A DNA stretch of 64,000 nt, taken from contig NZ_JAPIVG010000001.1 in assembly GCF_026240095.1 (NCBI RefSeq), positions 1,054,001 to 1,118,000 on the forward strand, read 5' to 3'. The notes beneath the pieces are model-generated. The model was not told the origin of the DNA. It ran no database searches and saw nothing but the letters and a program-made list of their open reading frames with translations. This document shows positions 26,408-33,504 of the stretch, in pieces (positions within the stretch are counted from its first letter, which is position 1; every line of letters starts with the position of its first letter). The stretch is from Pedobacter sandarakinus (GTDB taxonomy: Bacteria > Bacteroidota > Bacteroidia > Sphingobacteriales > Sphingobacteriaceae). Made by a program: the position numbers and the translations under genes.

Positions 26408-26437
26408 TTTGATTTTAAAAATTAAAACTTACCTTGC
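26408..26437 (+). promoter_or_regulatory. Promoter of the cold shock gene
   Basis: TTTG (26408-26411), 18 bases, then TACCTTG (26430-26436), close to the TTTG / TAnnTTTG pattern. The predicted leader is only about 20-25 bases, short for a cold shock gene; no long structured 5' region of the E. coli cspA type is present. Confidence 0.55.
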
Positions 26438-26462
26438 ACACTTAATTTTAATATTTAATACA

Positions 26463-26654
26463 ATGCAAGAAGGCACAGTAAAATTCTTCAATGTAACTAA
26501 AGGTTTTGGCTTTATCATCCCAGCGAACGGCGATAGCGAAATTTTTGTTCATTCAACAGGTCTTATCGACGAAATCCGTGAAAACGACAAAGTACAGTAC
26601 GAAGTTGCTAACGGTAAAAAAGGCTTAAACGCCGTTAATGTGAAAGTAATTTAA
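26463..26654 (+). CDS. Cold shock domain protein
   Basis: 63 residues from the ATG at 26463 (MQEGTVKFFN), chosen because it is the family start and follows the promoter. The RNP1-like KGFGFI and RNP2-like IFVHST motifs of the single OB-fold cold shock domain are intact. It binds single-stranded nucleic acid and acts as an RNA chaperone. It is monocistronic between a short-leader promoter and a strong terminator. Length is at the lower end of the 63-70 residue family. Confidence 0.96.
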   Translation: MQEGTVKFFNVTKGFGFIIPANGDSEIFVHSTGLIDEIRENDKVQYEVANGKKGLNAVNVKVI

Positions 26655-26674
26655 TTAACTATCATATTTACAAC

Positions 26675-26705
26675 AAAGCCCCGGTTGCATAAATCGGGGC
26701 TTTTT
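26675..26705 (+). terminator. Intrinsic terminator of the cold shock gene
   Basis: AAAGCCCCG (26675-26683) pairs with CGGGGCTTT (26695-26703), in the context of a T run. Confidence 0.92.
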
Positions 26706-26732
26706 ATTTGGAAAAATTTATGGGTTTTGAGA

Positions 26733-26775
26733 TCATCAGACGAATACCTGCATCATGCTCATATTCATCCGATGA
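26733..26775. repeat. REP-like hairpin element, copy 1
   Basis: The arms TCATCAGACGA (26733-26743) and TCATCCGATGA (26765-26775) are inverted with two mismatches. The loop contains TGCATCATGCTCAT, shared with copy 2 at 28964-29000 (TGCATCACGCTCAT). The two copies are in the same orientation and match at about 32 of 37 aligned positions plus a 6-base insertion in this copy. No T tract, so a terminator is unlikely. Confidence 0.65.
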
Positions 26776-26807
26776 TTGAAAGTTTAATAGTTATAGTTAA
26801 GAATTAT

Positions 26808-27341
26808 TTAATCATAAACATTCAGATCATGAATCGAGATAAAAGGGTATAAATAAATCATTTCGTAAGATTTAGGTACAATATCTCTTTTCCAATCTGG
26901 AACTTGCAGGGCAGCAGCACTTTTGTCTTTTTGATTGTAAAATAGGCTTTTAATCTTTTCTATAACCGCTAAGCTCTCCATTTCTTTATTATGTATAGAT
27001 CCATAAGTACCTATTAATATCGGGATAATTAAGTCTATTTCTTTTCTATTGCCAACAAAAAGTGAATTGTAATTTATAGAATAAAGTGACTTAATTTTAG
27101 GAAACCATATAAATGCAAGACTATCATTAGATGATATATCAACAAGAGTTTTATTTTTCAGCTTTTTGATATGTAGTTTAAAGGCAAATGAATACAGTGT
27201 TGTGGTGTCTTTAAACTTAATAAGCTTAATTGATTTAGATAAAAAATCATCAATTTTAGCCTTCTCATCTTGGAAAGAACTAGGTTGACCAAATGAATTG
27301 CCTGCCAACATTATTAAAATAAAAAGTATTATTATTCTCAT
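26808..27341 (-). CDS. Hypothetical secreted protein of the hairpin-bracketed cassette
   Basis: 177 residues from the ATG at 27341 (MRIIILFILIMLAGNSFG), which gives a textbook signal peptide; a longer frame starting upstream overlaps the neighbouring gene. No domain is recognised. The mature protein is rich in Lys, Ser, Leu and Ile, with repeated short hydrophobic strands (LYSFAFKLHIKK, SLYSINYNSLF). It starts 7 bases after the stop of the putative metallopeptidase lipoprotein, so both are read from the promoter at 28847. A role as partner or immunity-type protein is speculation only. Confidence 0.7.
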   Translation of the reverse strand: MRIIILFILIMLAGNSFGQPSSFQDEKAKIDDFLSKSIKLIKFKDTTTLYSFAFKLHIKKLKNKTLVDISSNDSLAFIWFPKIKSLYSINYNSLFVGNRKEIDLIIPILIGTYGSIHNKEMESLAVIEKIKSLFYNQKDKSAAALQVPDWKRDIVPKSYEMIYLYPFISIHDLNVYD

Positions 27342-27348
27342 TTGTAAA

Positions 27349-28797
27349 TTAGTTACAAGGTTTTTTTCCAACATTGTCAAGACGCAAATAATATTCAGTC
27401 CCACGGAAAGATAAGTCTGATTTGGTTACAGAAATTTTATTCACACCAGAACCAATATCGAAAGTTGTAGAGTTTTTATATGCATTAGTTTCTTTAAGCC
27501 CTTCCCATACAATAGCTGTTGCATCATAGAGAGTAATATTAAAGAGATCTCTTAAATATTCAGCCATAGGTAATACGTAGTTGTTTGCCATCTGGTTGTG
27601 ATCCATCTCGTTGATTGCTTCTGCTTTTCCTTCTTTATCCCTAAAATAAGCGTGTAGTACTTCATGGATAATTGTACATACTATAAACTCTTTGCTTGCA
27701 TTTAGTAAAATATTTTTGTTTAATGTAATATCTGTTGAAAATATTCCGTTCTCCCAGTGCCCTCCAGAAGTTTGCCCTGGTTTATTACCAGATAGGGTTT
27801 CAGCATCATATACATTGATTTGAACACTAACATCTTTATTAAGTTTCTTTAATATAGAGTCCATTTTACCAGTTATATTTTTTACTTTTAATAGAGAGTC
27901 TACAATTTTGGTTAGGCAAGGGTCGATCGTTTTATTGTGTATGTCTTTTTTAACATATGTTGTTCCCGAACCACTTCCCCAAGGAAGTCCCTGCCAAGGA
28001 TCGGTTTGATATCCTGTTCCACAAATGGTTTGGCTACCAACATAGTTGCTGTAGGTACTTTCACAGTAGGTAAAATTAGAGCCTACATCAACACAATTGT
28101 AACCCATAATCTGATAAATATAGATCTCCCTACAATTATCAGGCACGGCGATGCTAACCTTCCGATCTTTTACAGGTGATAATGACAGTTGTTTATCAAG
28201 TTCATTTTGCATTTTTCCGAATTTTTTACCTGCAACATAATCGCCGTTAAGATTATGATAAATAATCAGTCCTTCAAAATTGGCTTGTTGTTTAAGGTAG
28301 GTATTGTTTTCTGGTTTGGCGTCGGTGTTAGCCAAATAATCGGCTGACGATATTATTGTCATAAAACAAGCTTCTTTATAATCATTCGTTTCCGAAATCA
28401 GAAGTCTGGTTATACTTTTATCTTTTTTAATTTGATTATTCTCTTTCGTGAGTGGCTCGGTATCAAACATAAAAATACCCGCTGTTAATACCGGTACTTC
28501 AATAATGGTTCTATCCTTACTTTCATAACTTTTGGCATTTGCCCAATCAATCTTTAATTCCTGTTCTGCTGCTGTCGGAATCTTTGCGTCAGATGTGGAT
28601 CCCTTCCTAAAGATGGCAGAGGTAATTGGATTTTCTCCAATTTGCACTTCATACCAAGCCTGTAGATGAGCAATCGTATCAGATTCATCTTTAATTGGGT
28701 TTCTATCCTTTTTACAAGAATAAATAATAACCGATGTTGCAACTAATAAAGTGAAAGCCAAAGTATAGGCTTTCAACTGAGCATAAAAATTTCTCAA
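27349..28797 (-). CDS. Putative lipoprotein metallopeptidase with HExxH motif (no ATG start)
   Basis: 482 residues if translated from TTG at 28797. A second TTG at 28776 would give a tighter lipoprotein signal ending in IIYSC (Cys28 of the longer form). No in-frame ATG exists before the signal peptide. Residues 378-382 read HEVLH in IIHEVLHAYFRDKEG, followed by EMDHNQMANNYV (His400), a gluzincin/SprT-like arrangement in which His400 or a nearby Glu could be the third zinc ligand. The N-terminal half has no recognised domain; there is a cysteine-bearing central segment (DNCREIYIYQ, YNCVDV, FTYCES, TICGTG). It is followed by the secreted hypothetical at 7 bases. Likely a surface or periplasmic peptidase; the substrate is unknown. 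Confidence 0.72.
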   Translation of the reverse strand: MRNFYAQLKAYTLAFTLLVATSVIIYSCKKDRNPIKDESDTIAHLQAWYEVQIGENPITSAIFRKGSTSDAKIPTAAEQELKIDWANAKSYESKDRTIIEVPVLTAGIFMFDTEPLTKENNQIKKDKSITRLLISETNDYKEACFMTIISSADYLANTDAKPENNTYLKQQANFEGLIIYHNLNGDYVAGKKFGKMQNELDKQLSLSPVKDRKVSIAVPDNCREIYIYQIMGYNCVDVGSNFTYCESTYSNYVGSQTICGTGYQTDPWQGLPWGSGSGTTYVKKDIHNKTIDPCLTKIVDSLLKVKNITGKMDSILKKLNKDVSVQINVYDAETLSGNKPGQTSGGHWENGIFSTDITLNKNILLNASKEFIVCTIIHEVLHAYFRDKEGKAEAINEMDHNQMANNYVLPMAEYLRDLFNITLYDATAIVWEGLKETNAYKNSTTFDIGSGVNKISVTKSDLSFRGTEYYLRLDNVGKKPCN

Positions 28798-28846
28798 TGT
28801 TAATTTAGATTAAAAATGTTAATGATTGTTGTGAGAGATGATAAGG

Positions 28847-28877
28847 CAAAAATATAATTAATATTTAATGCTACAAA
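28847..28877 (-). promoter_or_regulatory. Consensus promoter of the metallopeptidase-lipoprotein cassette
   Basis: On the minus strand TTTG (28877-28874), 19 bases, then TATTTTTG (28854-28847), a full match to TTTG / TAnnTTTG. The predicted leader is about 47 bases to the TTG at 28797. Confidence 0.65.
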
Positions 28878-28963
28878 TTTATTTTACAGAAGATAAAGTT
28901 TTCAACTACATTATAGATACGCAAAAATCATTAGTTAATCATACCTAGGCCTAGATAATTCAA

Positions 28964-29000
28964 TCATCGGATGAATATCTGCATCACGCTCATCCAATGA
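28964..29000. repeat. REP-like hairpin element, copy 2
   Basis: TCATCGGATGA (28964-28974) and TCATCCAATGA (28990-29000) are inverted with one mismatch; the loop ATATCTGCATCACGC corresponds to the loop of copy 1. It lies 10 bases past the stop of the anti-sigma gene and about 90 bases upstream of the cassette promoter, so the two copies bracket the two-gene cassette. Confidence 0.65.
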
Positions 29001-29009
29001 CTAAAAAAT

Positions 29010-29492
29010 TTATTTATGTGTCAATGTTTTCCTTAACAAGTAATCAAGGAAAACCAATCCAATAACTAAATCAGCAAAAAGGAAACTATAAAGAATGGTT
29101 GGGGTAATGTATTTATTCAGATTAAAATCCGTGTTCGATTTTATATAAAAGTTGACAGAGTTAAAATCTATATGGAAAAGCGCATAGCCAAATAATGCCA
29201 ATAATGAAATGATAAAAAAACCACCAATACCATAAATAATACGGGTATTTACTCTTGTTTTTAAGGCAACAGGAGCTGGTGCATGTGCTACGCTTTCCAT
29301 GATGTTCCTGGTGAAAGACATAGATGGTGCATCTATCTCGAGCTTGCCAAAAAAACCATCAAGCTGCAATATTTGTTCGTATAGTAACTTAACGCTTCTA
29401 TCGGCTGCTATTTTTTCTTCGATGGTTTTTGCCTGTTTGGCAGTTAAATTTCCATCGATGTAATCCCAAAGTTGTTGTTCTATTGTATTCAT
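29010..29492 (-). CDS. Probable membrane anti-sigma factor
   Basis: 160 residues. The N-terminal part (MNTIEQQLWDYIDGNL... KLLYEQIL) has the helical anti-sigma form without CxxC zinc ligands. Two membrane segments follow: about 84-108 (YGIGGFFIISLLALFGYALF) and about 128-152. It overlaps the sigma factor stop by four bases (ATGA), so it is translationally coupled and probably holds that factor at the membrane. It has no extended periplasmic signal-sensing domain, unlike FecR-type regulators. Confidence 0.8.
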   Translation of the reverse strand: MNTIEQQLWDYIDGNLTAKQAKTIEEKIAADRSVKLLYEQILQLDGFFGKLEIDAPSMSFTRNIMESVAHAPAPVALKTRVNTRIIYGIGGFFIISLLALFGYALFHIDFNSVNFYIKSNTDFNLNKYITPTILYSFLFADLVIGLVFLDYLLRKTLTHK

Positions 29493-30070
29493 AGTAACTC
29501 CTTTACTTCATCTTTTAACAAATATTGTAATTTTTCTTTAAGCCTCTGTCTTGCCCGGTGCAGTTTAACCTTAATGGTATTGGCTTCCATATTTAATGTT
29601 TGGGCTATTTCTTCTAAACTTTGTTCGCCTTGGTAAAATAAGGTGATGATTGCGGCATCATCTGGCTGAAGTTGTCCAATAGCTATATTTAAATGTTTAT
29701 GGCCGTCTTTTTTCTCATATCCGTTTGCGTTAAACCCTGAAATGTGGTTTTCTAACTGTAACGCGGCATCCTCATCATTTAAAGAAGAGGTAATTAAACG
29801 GTTTTTGCGTAAAAAAGTCATGGCGGTGGTATAGGTAATGGTATATAGCCAGGTGCTAAATTTCGAGTTTTGCTTAAAAGTTCCGAGTGCTTTGTAAGCT
29901 TTAATAAAACAATCTTGTGCTACTTCTTCGGCATCTTCTCTGTTTTTGGCAAAGCGCATGGCCAGCGTAAAAACAAACCGTTGATGCCGCCTTACGAGCA
30001 ATGCATACTGATCGGTTTGCCCGTTCAATACATTTTGGATCAGTGCTATATCCGTAAGTTTTTCCTGCAT
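29489..30070 (-). CDS. ECF-type RNA polymerase sigma factor
   Basis: 193 residues from the ATG at 30070 (MQEKLTDIALIQNVLNGQ); the open frame extends nine codons further, but this start fits the family. Region 2: DQYALLVRRHQRFVFTLAMRF and the NREDAEEVAQDCFIKAYKAL helix, with FKQNSKFSTWLYTITYTTAM as the core -10-binding part. Region 4: LNMEANTIKVKLHRARQRLK. The gap between the two regions is short, as expected for ECF factors. It is coupled to the membrane anti-sigma gene. The target regulon is unknown, and no autoregulatory promoter motif is evident upstream. Confidence 0.93.
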   Translation of the reverse strand: MQEKLTDIALIQNVLNGQTDQYALLVRRHQRFVFTLAMRFAKNREDAEEVAQDCFIKAYKALGTFKQNSKFSTWLYTITYTTAMTFLRKNRLITSSLNDEDAALQLENHISGFNANGYEKKDGHKHLNIAIGQLQPDDAAIITLFYQGEQSLEEIAQTLNMEANTIKVKLHRARQRLKEKLQYLLKDEVKELL

Positions 30071-30149
30071 GCTTAGGCATAAGACTACGGATGCCATAAA
30101 CAGGTTACATCAAGAAGAAATTTAGCATTTTTTTCGCCTGCCGGATTTG

Positions 30150-30245
30150 TTGCACTAACCATCGGTTTAGCCCCGGGTGAAGCGGCTACCCTGCAGGGGC
30201 AAGGCACGCTGCCCCGAAGCGTAATAGCGTAACACGGGAAGAAAT
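30150..30245. other. GC-rich intergenic patch with hairpin
   Basis: Bases 30158-30240 are distinctly richer in G+C than the flanks. GGGGCA (30196-30201) pairs with TGCCCC (30210-30215). Words such as AGCCCCG and GAAGCGG also occur in intergenic patches at 48.3-48.5 kb and 55.1-55.2 kb. There is no gene in it. It fills most of the 180-base gap between the sigma factor and SMR genes. Confidence 0.4.
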
Positions 30246-30280
30246 TTGTTGTGGTGTAGTGCCTTTGCGCTTCTAATTAA

Positions 30281-30601
30281 TTAGTGAGAAGCAAAGAATT
30301 TTAAACCGGCAATAGAACCAATTAGTGTGCAGATAAAAAAGATGCGCCAAAAGGTTGCGGGTTCGTTAAAGTAAACTATGCCTATAATAACAGTTCCGAC
30401 GGCACCAATGCCGGTCCACACGGCGTATGCCGTACCCATGGGTAATGTTTGCGCCGCTTTGTTAAGCAAGATGAAACTTAACGAAATACAGATAAAAAAG
30501 GCTACACTCCATTTTAAGTTGGTAAAATTGTTCGATAACTTAAGGCAAGTGGTAAAACCAACTTCGAAAAGGCCGGCAACAATTAAGATGATCCAGTTCA
30601 T
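30281..30601 (-). CDS. sugE: SMR family exporter, SugE/Gdx (guanidinium exporter) type
   Basis: 106 residues with four membrane helices. The essential glutamate is Glu13 in AGLFEVGFTT. The third helix reads LPMGTAYAVWTGIGAVGT, the form of SugE/Gdx proteins, as opposed to the IP.G.AYA.W.G.G of EmrE-type multidrug pumps. Gdx proteins export guanidinium in exchange for protons, as an antiparallel homodimer. I looked for a guanidine riboswitch upstream and see none; the -7 box is only six bases before the ATG, so no room exists for one. It is transcribed alone. The multidrug alternative is less likely. Confidence 0.88.
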   Translation of the reverse strand: MNWIILIVAGLFEVGFTTCLKLSNNFTNLKWSVAFFICISLSFILLNKAAQTLPMGTAYAVWTGIGAVGTVIIGIVYFNEPATFWRIFFICTLIGSIAGLKFFASH

Positions 30602-30606
30602 ATTGG

Positions 30607-30614
30607 CAAAGGTA
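30607..30614 (-). promoter_or_regulatory. -7 promoter box of the SMR exporter gene
   Basis: TACCTTTG on the minus strand (30614-30607), an exact TAnnTTTG match, six bases before the ATG at 30601. A -33 TTTG at the expected distance is not visible. The message would start within about 3 bases of the start codon. Confidence 0.5.
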
Positions 30615-30748
30615 TAAATCTATTGTAACCTGCGGGAAGATAAAATATTTAGATTACCCTGTAACCTGGTTTTGAAATGCATCGTCATAGCTTGTAGAAC
30701 ACGGTTCGAGTGATTACAATTTAAGAAATTTATAAAAAATTTAATATT

Positions 30749-31114
30749 ATGGAAGGTGTATTAGTTCCAATTTCGCTCTTTTTGGGCGCATTTGCAATGG
30801 TTTTTGGCATTCGTTATTTATCTAACAAAGAAAAAATGGCGATGATAGAACGCGGGATAGACCCGGGGATAAACAAGGCAACGCCAAAGCCTTTTTTAAG
30901 CTTGAAGTTTGGCCTTTTACTGGTTGGCCTAGGGTTAGGATTAATTGTGGCCTTATTTACGGTGAGGAGTATATTTGGTGATGATATGACCCACAATGAG
31001 GAATCGCAATCGGTAGCGGTATATTTTGGTTGCCTGGGTATTTTCGGCGGCTTAGGTTTGATCATTTCTTATGTTATAGAGAAGAAATGGCTAGACCAAG
31101 ATAATAAAAGTTAA
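30749..31114 (+). CDS. Small membrane protein (DUF6249-like)
   Basis: 121 residues with three membrane segments: about 3-22, about 50-71 (SLKFGLLLVGLGLGLIVALF) and about 88-110. Between the first two is a conserved-looking basic loop with NKEKMAMIERGIDPG. This matches the DUF6249 type of small inner-membrane proteins in Bacteroidota, whose role is not known. Both flanking genes are on the minus strand, so it is monocistronic. It has an A-rich leader without a Shine-Dalgarno sequence. Confidence 0.75.
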   Translation: MEGVLVPISLFLGAFAMVFGIRYLSNKEKMAMIERGIDPGINKATPKPFLSLKFGLLLVGLGLGLIVALFTVRSIFGDDMTHNEESQSVAVYFGCLGIFGGLGLIISYVIEKKWLDQDNKS

Positions 31115-31176
31115 CCATTGGAGTAAAGGCATCCTGCAGATATTTGTGTTTAAGACACAGAGATTTGCAGGTTTCT

Positions 31177-31599
31177 TTACATCGGTTTGTTAATTACCGC
31201 AACTGTTAAGCGACTGATGCAGCTCATTTTTCCTCGATCATCGTAAAGTTTAATATCCCAGATATGGGTTTTCGCACCACGATGAATTACGGTACAGATG
31301 CCCTTTACCAAACCATTTTTAACGGGGCGTAAGTGGTTTGCGTTTACTTCCAAACCTACAGCTACATACTTCTCTGGGTCGATGCACATATAAGAAGCGA
31401 TGCTGCCGAGTGTTTCGGCTAGAACCACCGATGCACCGCCATGCAAAATTCCTGCAGGCTGATGAGTGCGCTCATCTACAGGCATAGTGCCTACAATATA
31501 ATCGGCACCAATTTCGGTAAAGCGAATATCTAGCAATCCACCAATGTGGTTCTTAGGCCGATTGTTTAACTCATCTACCGTGAAATTTTTAAACCACAT
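31177..31599 (-). CDS. Hotdog-fold acyl-CoA thioesterase (PaaI/YbgC-like family)
   Basis: 140 residues, a single hotdog domain. The PaaI-type motif GILHGGASVVLAETLGS includes the catalytic HGG and the E in AETLGS; the strand VGLEVNANHLRPV follows. It hydrolyses thioesters such as 1,4-dihydroxy-2-naphthoyl-CoA (MenI-like) or phenylacetyl-CoA derivatives; the substrate cannot be told here. It overlaps the DinB gene by 11 bases and forms the last gene of the kinase-DinB-thioesterase operon. Confidence 0.9.
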   Translation of the reverse strand: MWFKNFTVDELNNRPKNHIGGLLDIRFTEIGADYIVGTMPVDERTHQPAGILHGGASVVLAETLGSIASYMCIDPEKYVAVGLEVNANHLRPVKNGLVKGICTVIHRGAKTHIWDIKLYDDRGKMSCISRLTVAVINKPM

Positions 31600-32098
31600 G
31601 GTAACGCTCTTTTAAGATGGAAACATGGTGGTTAACGTGGCCTGCCGAAATGAAAAGAATCGCCTTAACACTAATTTCCCTTTCAGATGCGGTGCCTTTA
31701 CGGTTTAATTCTGCATCGTTTAGAGATTTATAAAAGTAAAGGTTAGCTTTCCTTAGGGTGGAGAATTCTTGAATCATGTCTTCGTAATTCCTTTCGCCAA
31801 AGTGTGCATTGGCAACATAGGCATCTTCATCGAATCCAGGCAGGTGTTGCATTTCGTTGCGTGCAAAACACATCATACGGAACGCAAATACGCGTTCGCA
31901 ATCGATAATATGGCCGAGCATTTCTTTCAGCGTCCATTTTTCTGGCGCATAGGCATAATTTTCTTTTTCTTTATTGGTTTCGAACAGCGCAGGGATGCTG
32001 AAAACTTGCTCTTCTAAGATTTCCAGGATATCGCCATCAACTTTGCTGATGTACGTTTCTGCCCAGGCAGGATATTCGTTAGGCTGTGGTCGGTTCAT
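31589..32098 (-). CDS. DinB-like family protein (putative metal-dependent hydrolase / thiol transferase fold)
   Basis: 169 residues, four-helix DinB fold. Potential metal ligands are His47 region (LKEMLGHIIDCERVF), and the two histidines of GHVNHHVSIL near the C terminus, giving the three-His pattern of the DinB/YfiT group. The SDS-like AEREIS insert is short. Members include bacillithiol transferases and many proteins with unknown substrate. It overlaps the histidine kinase stop by 20 bases and the thioesterase start by 11 bases, so it is co-translated, though no functional link to either is obvious. Confidence 0.85.
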   Translation of the reverse strand: MNRPQPNEYPAWAETYISKVDGDILEILEEQVFSIPALFETNKEKENYAYAPEKWTLKEMLGHIIDCERVFAFRMMCFARNEMQHLPGFDEDAYVANAHFGERNYEDMIQEFSTLRKANLYFYKSLNDAELNRKGTASEREISVKAILFISAGHVNHHVSILKERYHVV

Positions 32099-33284
32099 AG
32101 GTTAAACTACTTTTTAATATAATTCTAAAGGTTGTGCCTTTACCAAGTTCAGAATCTTTTACAAAAATTTCTCCGCTATGGTAATTTTCTACAATACGCT
32201 TGGTAAGTGACAAACCCAAGCCCCAGCCGCGTTTGCGTGTGGTATAGCCTGGTTGGAAAACAGCATCGAATTTCGATCTGGGAATGCCTTTGCCGCTATC
32301 AGTAACATCGATAAACACCTGCTCTTTGGCTAAGTTTTCGATGATGTTGATGGAGATGGAACCTTCGTTTTCAATAGCATTTGCAGCATTTTTTAATAGG
32401 TTTTCAATCACCCAGTCGAACAAAGGGATATTTAACATGGCCCTAACTTGTTCATCGCCGGAAATGCTAAACTTTACTTTATCTGAAGTGCGGACTTTAA
32501 AATATCGAATAAAATCGCTGATAACGATGTAAACGGTATGGTCTTCCAGGATAGGTTTGGAGCCAATTTTAGAGAAGCGGTCGGTAATAATTTCCAAGCG
32601 TTTAATGTCGTTTTCCATCTCGGCGATGAGTGGATCGTCTTCTGCATCGAACTTGGATTTCATGAGCTCTGTCCATGCCATGAGCGAAGATATTGGCGTG
32701 CCAAGTTGGTGTGCAGTTTCTTTCGCTAAACCTACCCAAACATGATCTTGTTCGTCTCTTCGAGCAGAACTAAAAGCGGCATAGGCTGTTAGCAGGAAGA
32801 GAAAAATCACACCCATTTGTATGTAAGGAAAATAACGGAGTTGGGTAAGGATAAAGGAATCCTTGTAGTAGGCTAGCTTTTGTTGACCCATGATATTCAT
32901 CATTACCGGAAGATGTTGTTTCTTCATCATACTCAATTCCCTCACGAAATATAGACTATCGTAAACTAATTTATCATTGTCTGGATACCATGTTTTAGTG
33001 CTGTCTAAACCACTCGAAGATAAAATTGTACCATCATTGTTAACTACGATAACCGGCATTTTTGTGTTTTCGCGAACATCTTCTACAACACTGGTAAAAT
33101 TATCATTGTCATACAGCAGCATTGATCGTTCCGTGATTTTCACCCAAAGTTGAAATTGATTGGCCTCTTCTCGTTCCATTTTTTTCACGAAAGAATCGGT
33201 ATAAAATACCGATGCAATGCCGATAAGGATGGCGAAGATGAGAAGAAAAAACTTCCAGCGGCGTTTCTTTTGATAAGGGTTCAT
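32079..33284 (-). CDS. Membrane sensor histidine kinase (orphan)
   Basis: 401 residues: TM1 about 12-29, a periplasmic sensor domain of about 120 residues, TM2 about 155-174, then HisKA with His192 in LAKETAHQLGTPISS and an HATPase domain with NLLKNAANAIE (N box), DSGKGIP (G1) and WGLGLSLTK (G2). A HAMP domain is absent. The H-box AHQLGTP is a form seen in many Bacteroidota kinases. No response regulator is next to it; DinB and a thioesterase follow in overlap. It may signal to a distant regulator such as PorX at 12.1 kb (speculative). Confidence 0.9.
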   Translation of the reverse strand: MNPYQKKRRWKFFLLIFAILIGIASVFYTDSFVKKMEREEANQFQLWVKITERSMLLYDNDNFTSVVEDVRENTKMPVIVVNNDGTILSSSGLDSTKTWYPDNDKLVYDSLYFVRELSMMKKQHLPVMMNIMGQQKLAYYKDSFILTQLRYFPYIQMGVIFLFLLTAYAAFSSARRDEQDHVWVGLAKETAHQLGTPISSLMAWTELMKSKFDAEDDPLIAEMENDIKRLEIITDRFSKIGSKPILEDHTVYIVISDFIRYFKVRTSDKVKFSISGDEQVRAMLNIPLFDWVIENLLKNAANAIENEGSISINIIENLAKEQVFIDVTDSGKGIPRSKFDAVFQPGYTTRKRGWGLGLSLTKRIVENYHSGEIFVKDSELGKGTTFRIILKSSLTYEPTTA

Positions 33285-33296
33285 GCTTTACAGAGG

Positions 33297-33329
33297 CAAA
33301 TTACAACAACAAAACGGAAAAAAACCAAA
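33297..33329 (-). promoter_or_regulatory. Possible promoter of the kinase-DinB-thioesterase operon
   Basis: Minus strand TTTG (33329-33326), 22 bases, then TAATTTG (33303-33297), one base short of the -7 consensus, 12 bases before the ATG at 33284. Weak on its own. Confidence 0.35.
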
Positions 33330-33420
33330 ACGATTATGCTTTTTCGCAAAACCATAAATGAGTTCTCTAAAAAAACGCAGGTCTTCATCACATCAAATCA
33401 TATAAAACAGATGAAAAACA

Positions 33421-33428
33421 TATCTTTG
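33421..33428 (+). promoter_or_regulatory. -7 promoter box of gltX
   Basis: TATCTTTG matches TAnnTTTG exactly; no clear -33 TTTG. The predicted message begins near 33431, giving a leader of about 74 bases to the ATG at 33505. Confidence 0.45.
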
Positions 33429-33504
33429 TGGCGTCTTGTGTAAGCTAGGCCATAGTTATGCTCGAAAGGCAAAAATGGCATACAGCGCCATAAACAGACC
33501 AATT

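Noticed and set aside
30602..30748. Guanidine riboswitch ahead of the SugE/Gdx gene
   Set aside because: No riboswitch-like structure or conserved ACGR words are seen, and the -7 box is six bases from the start codon.
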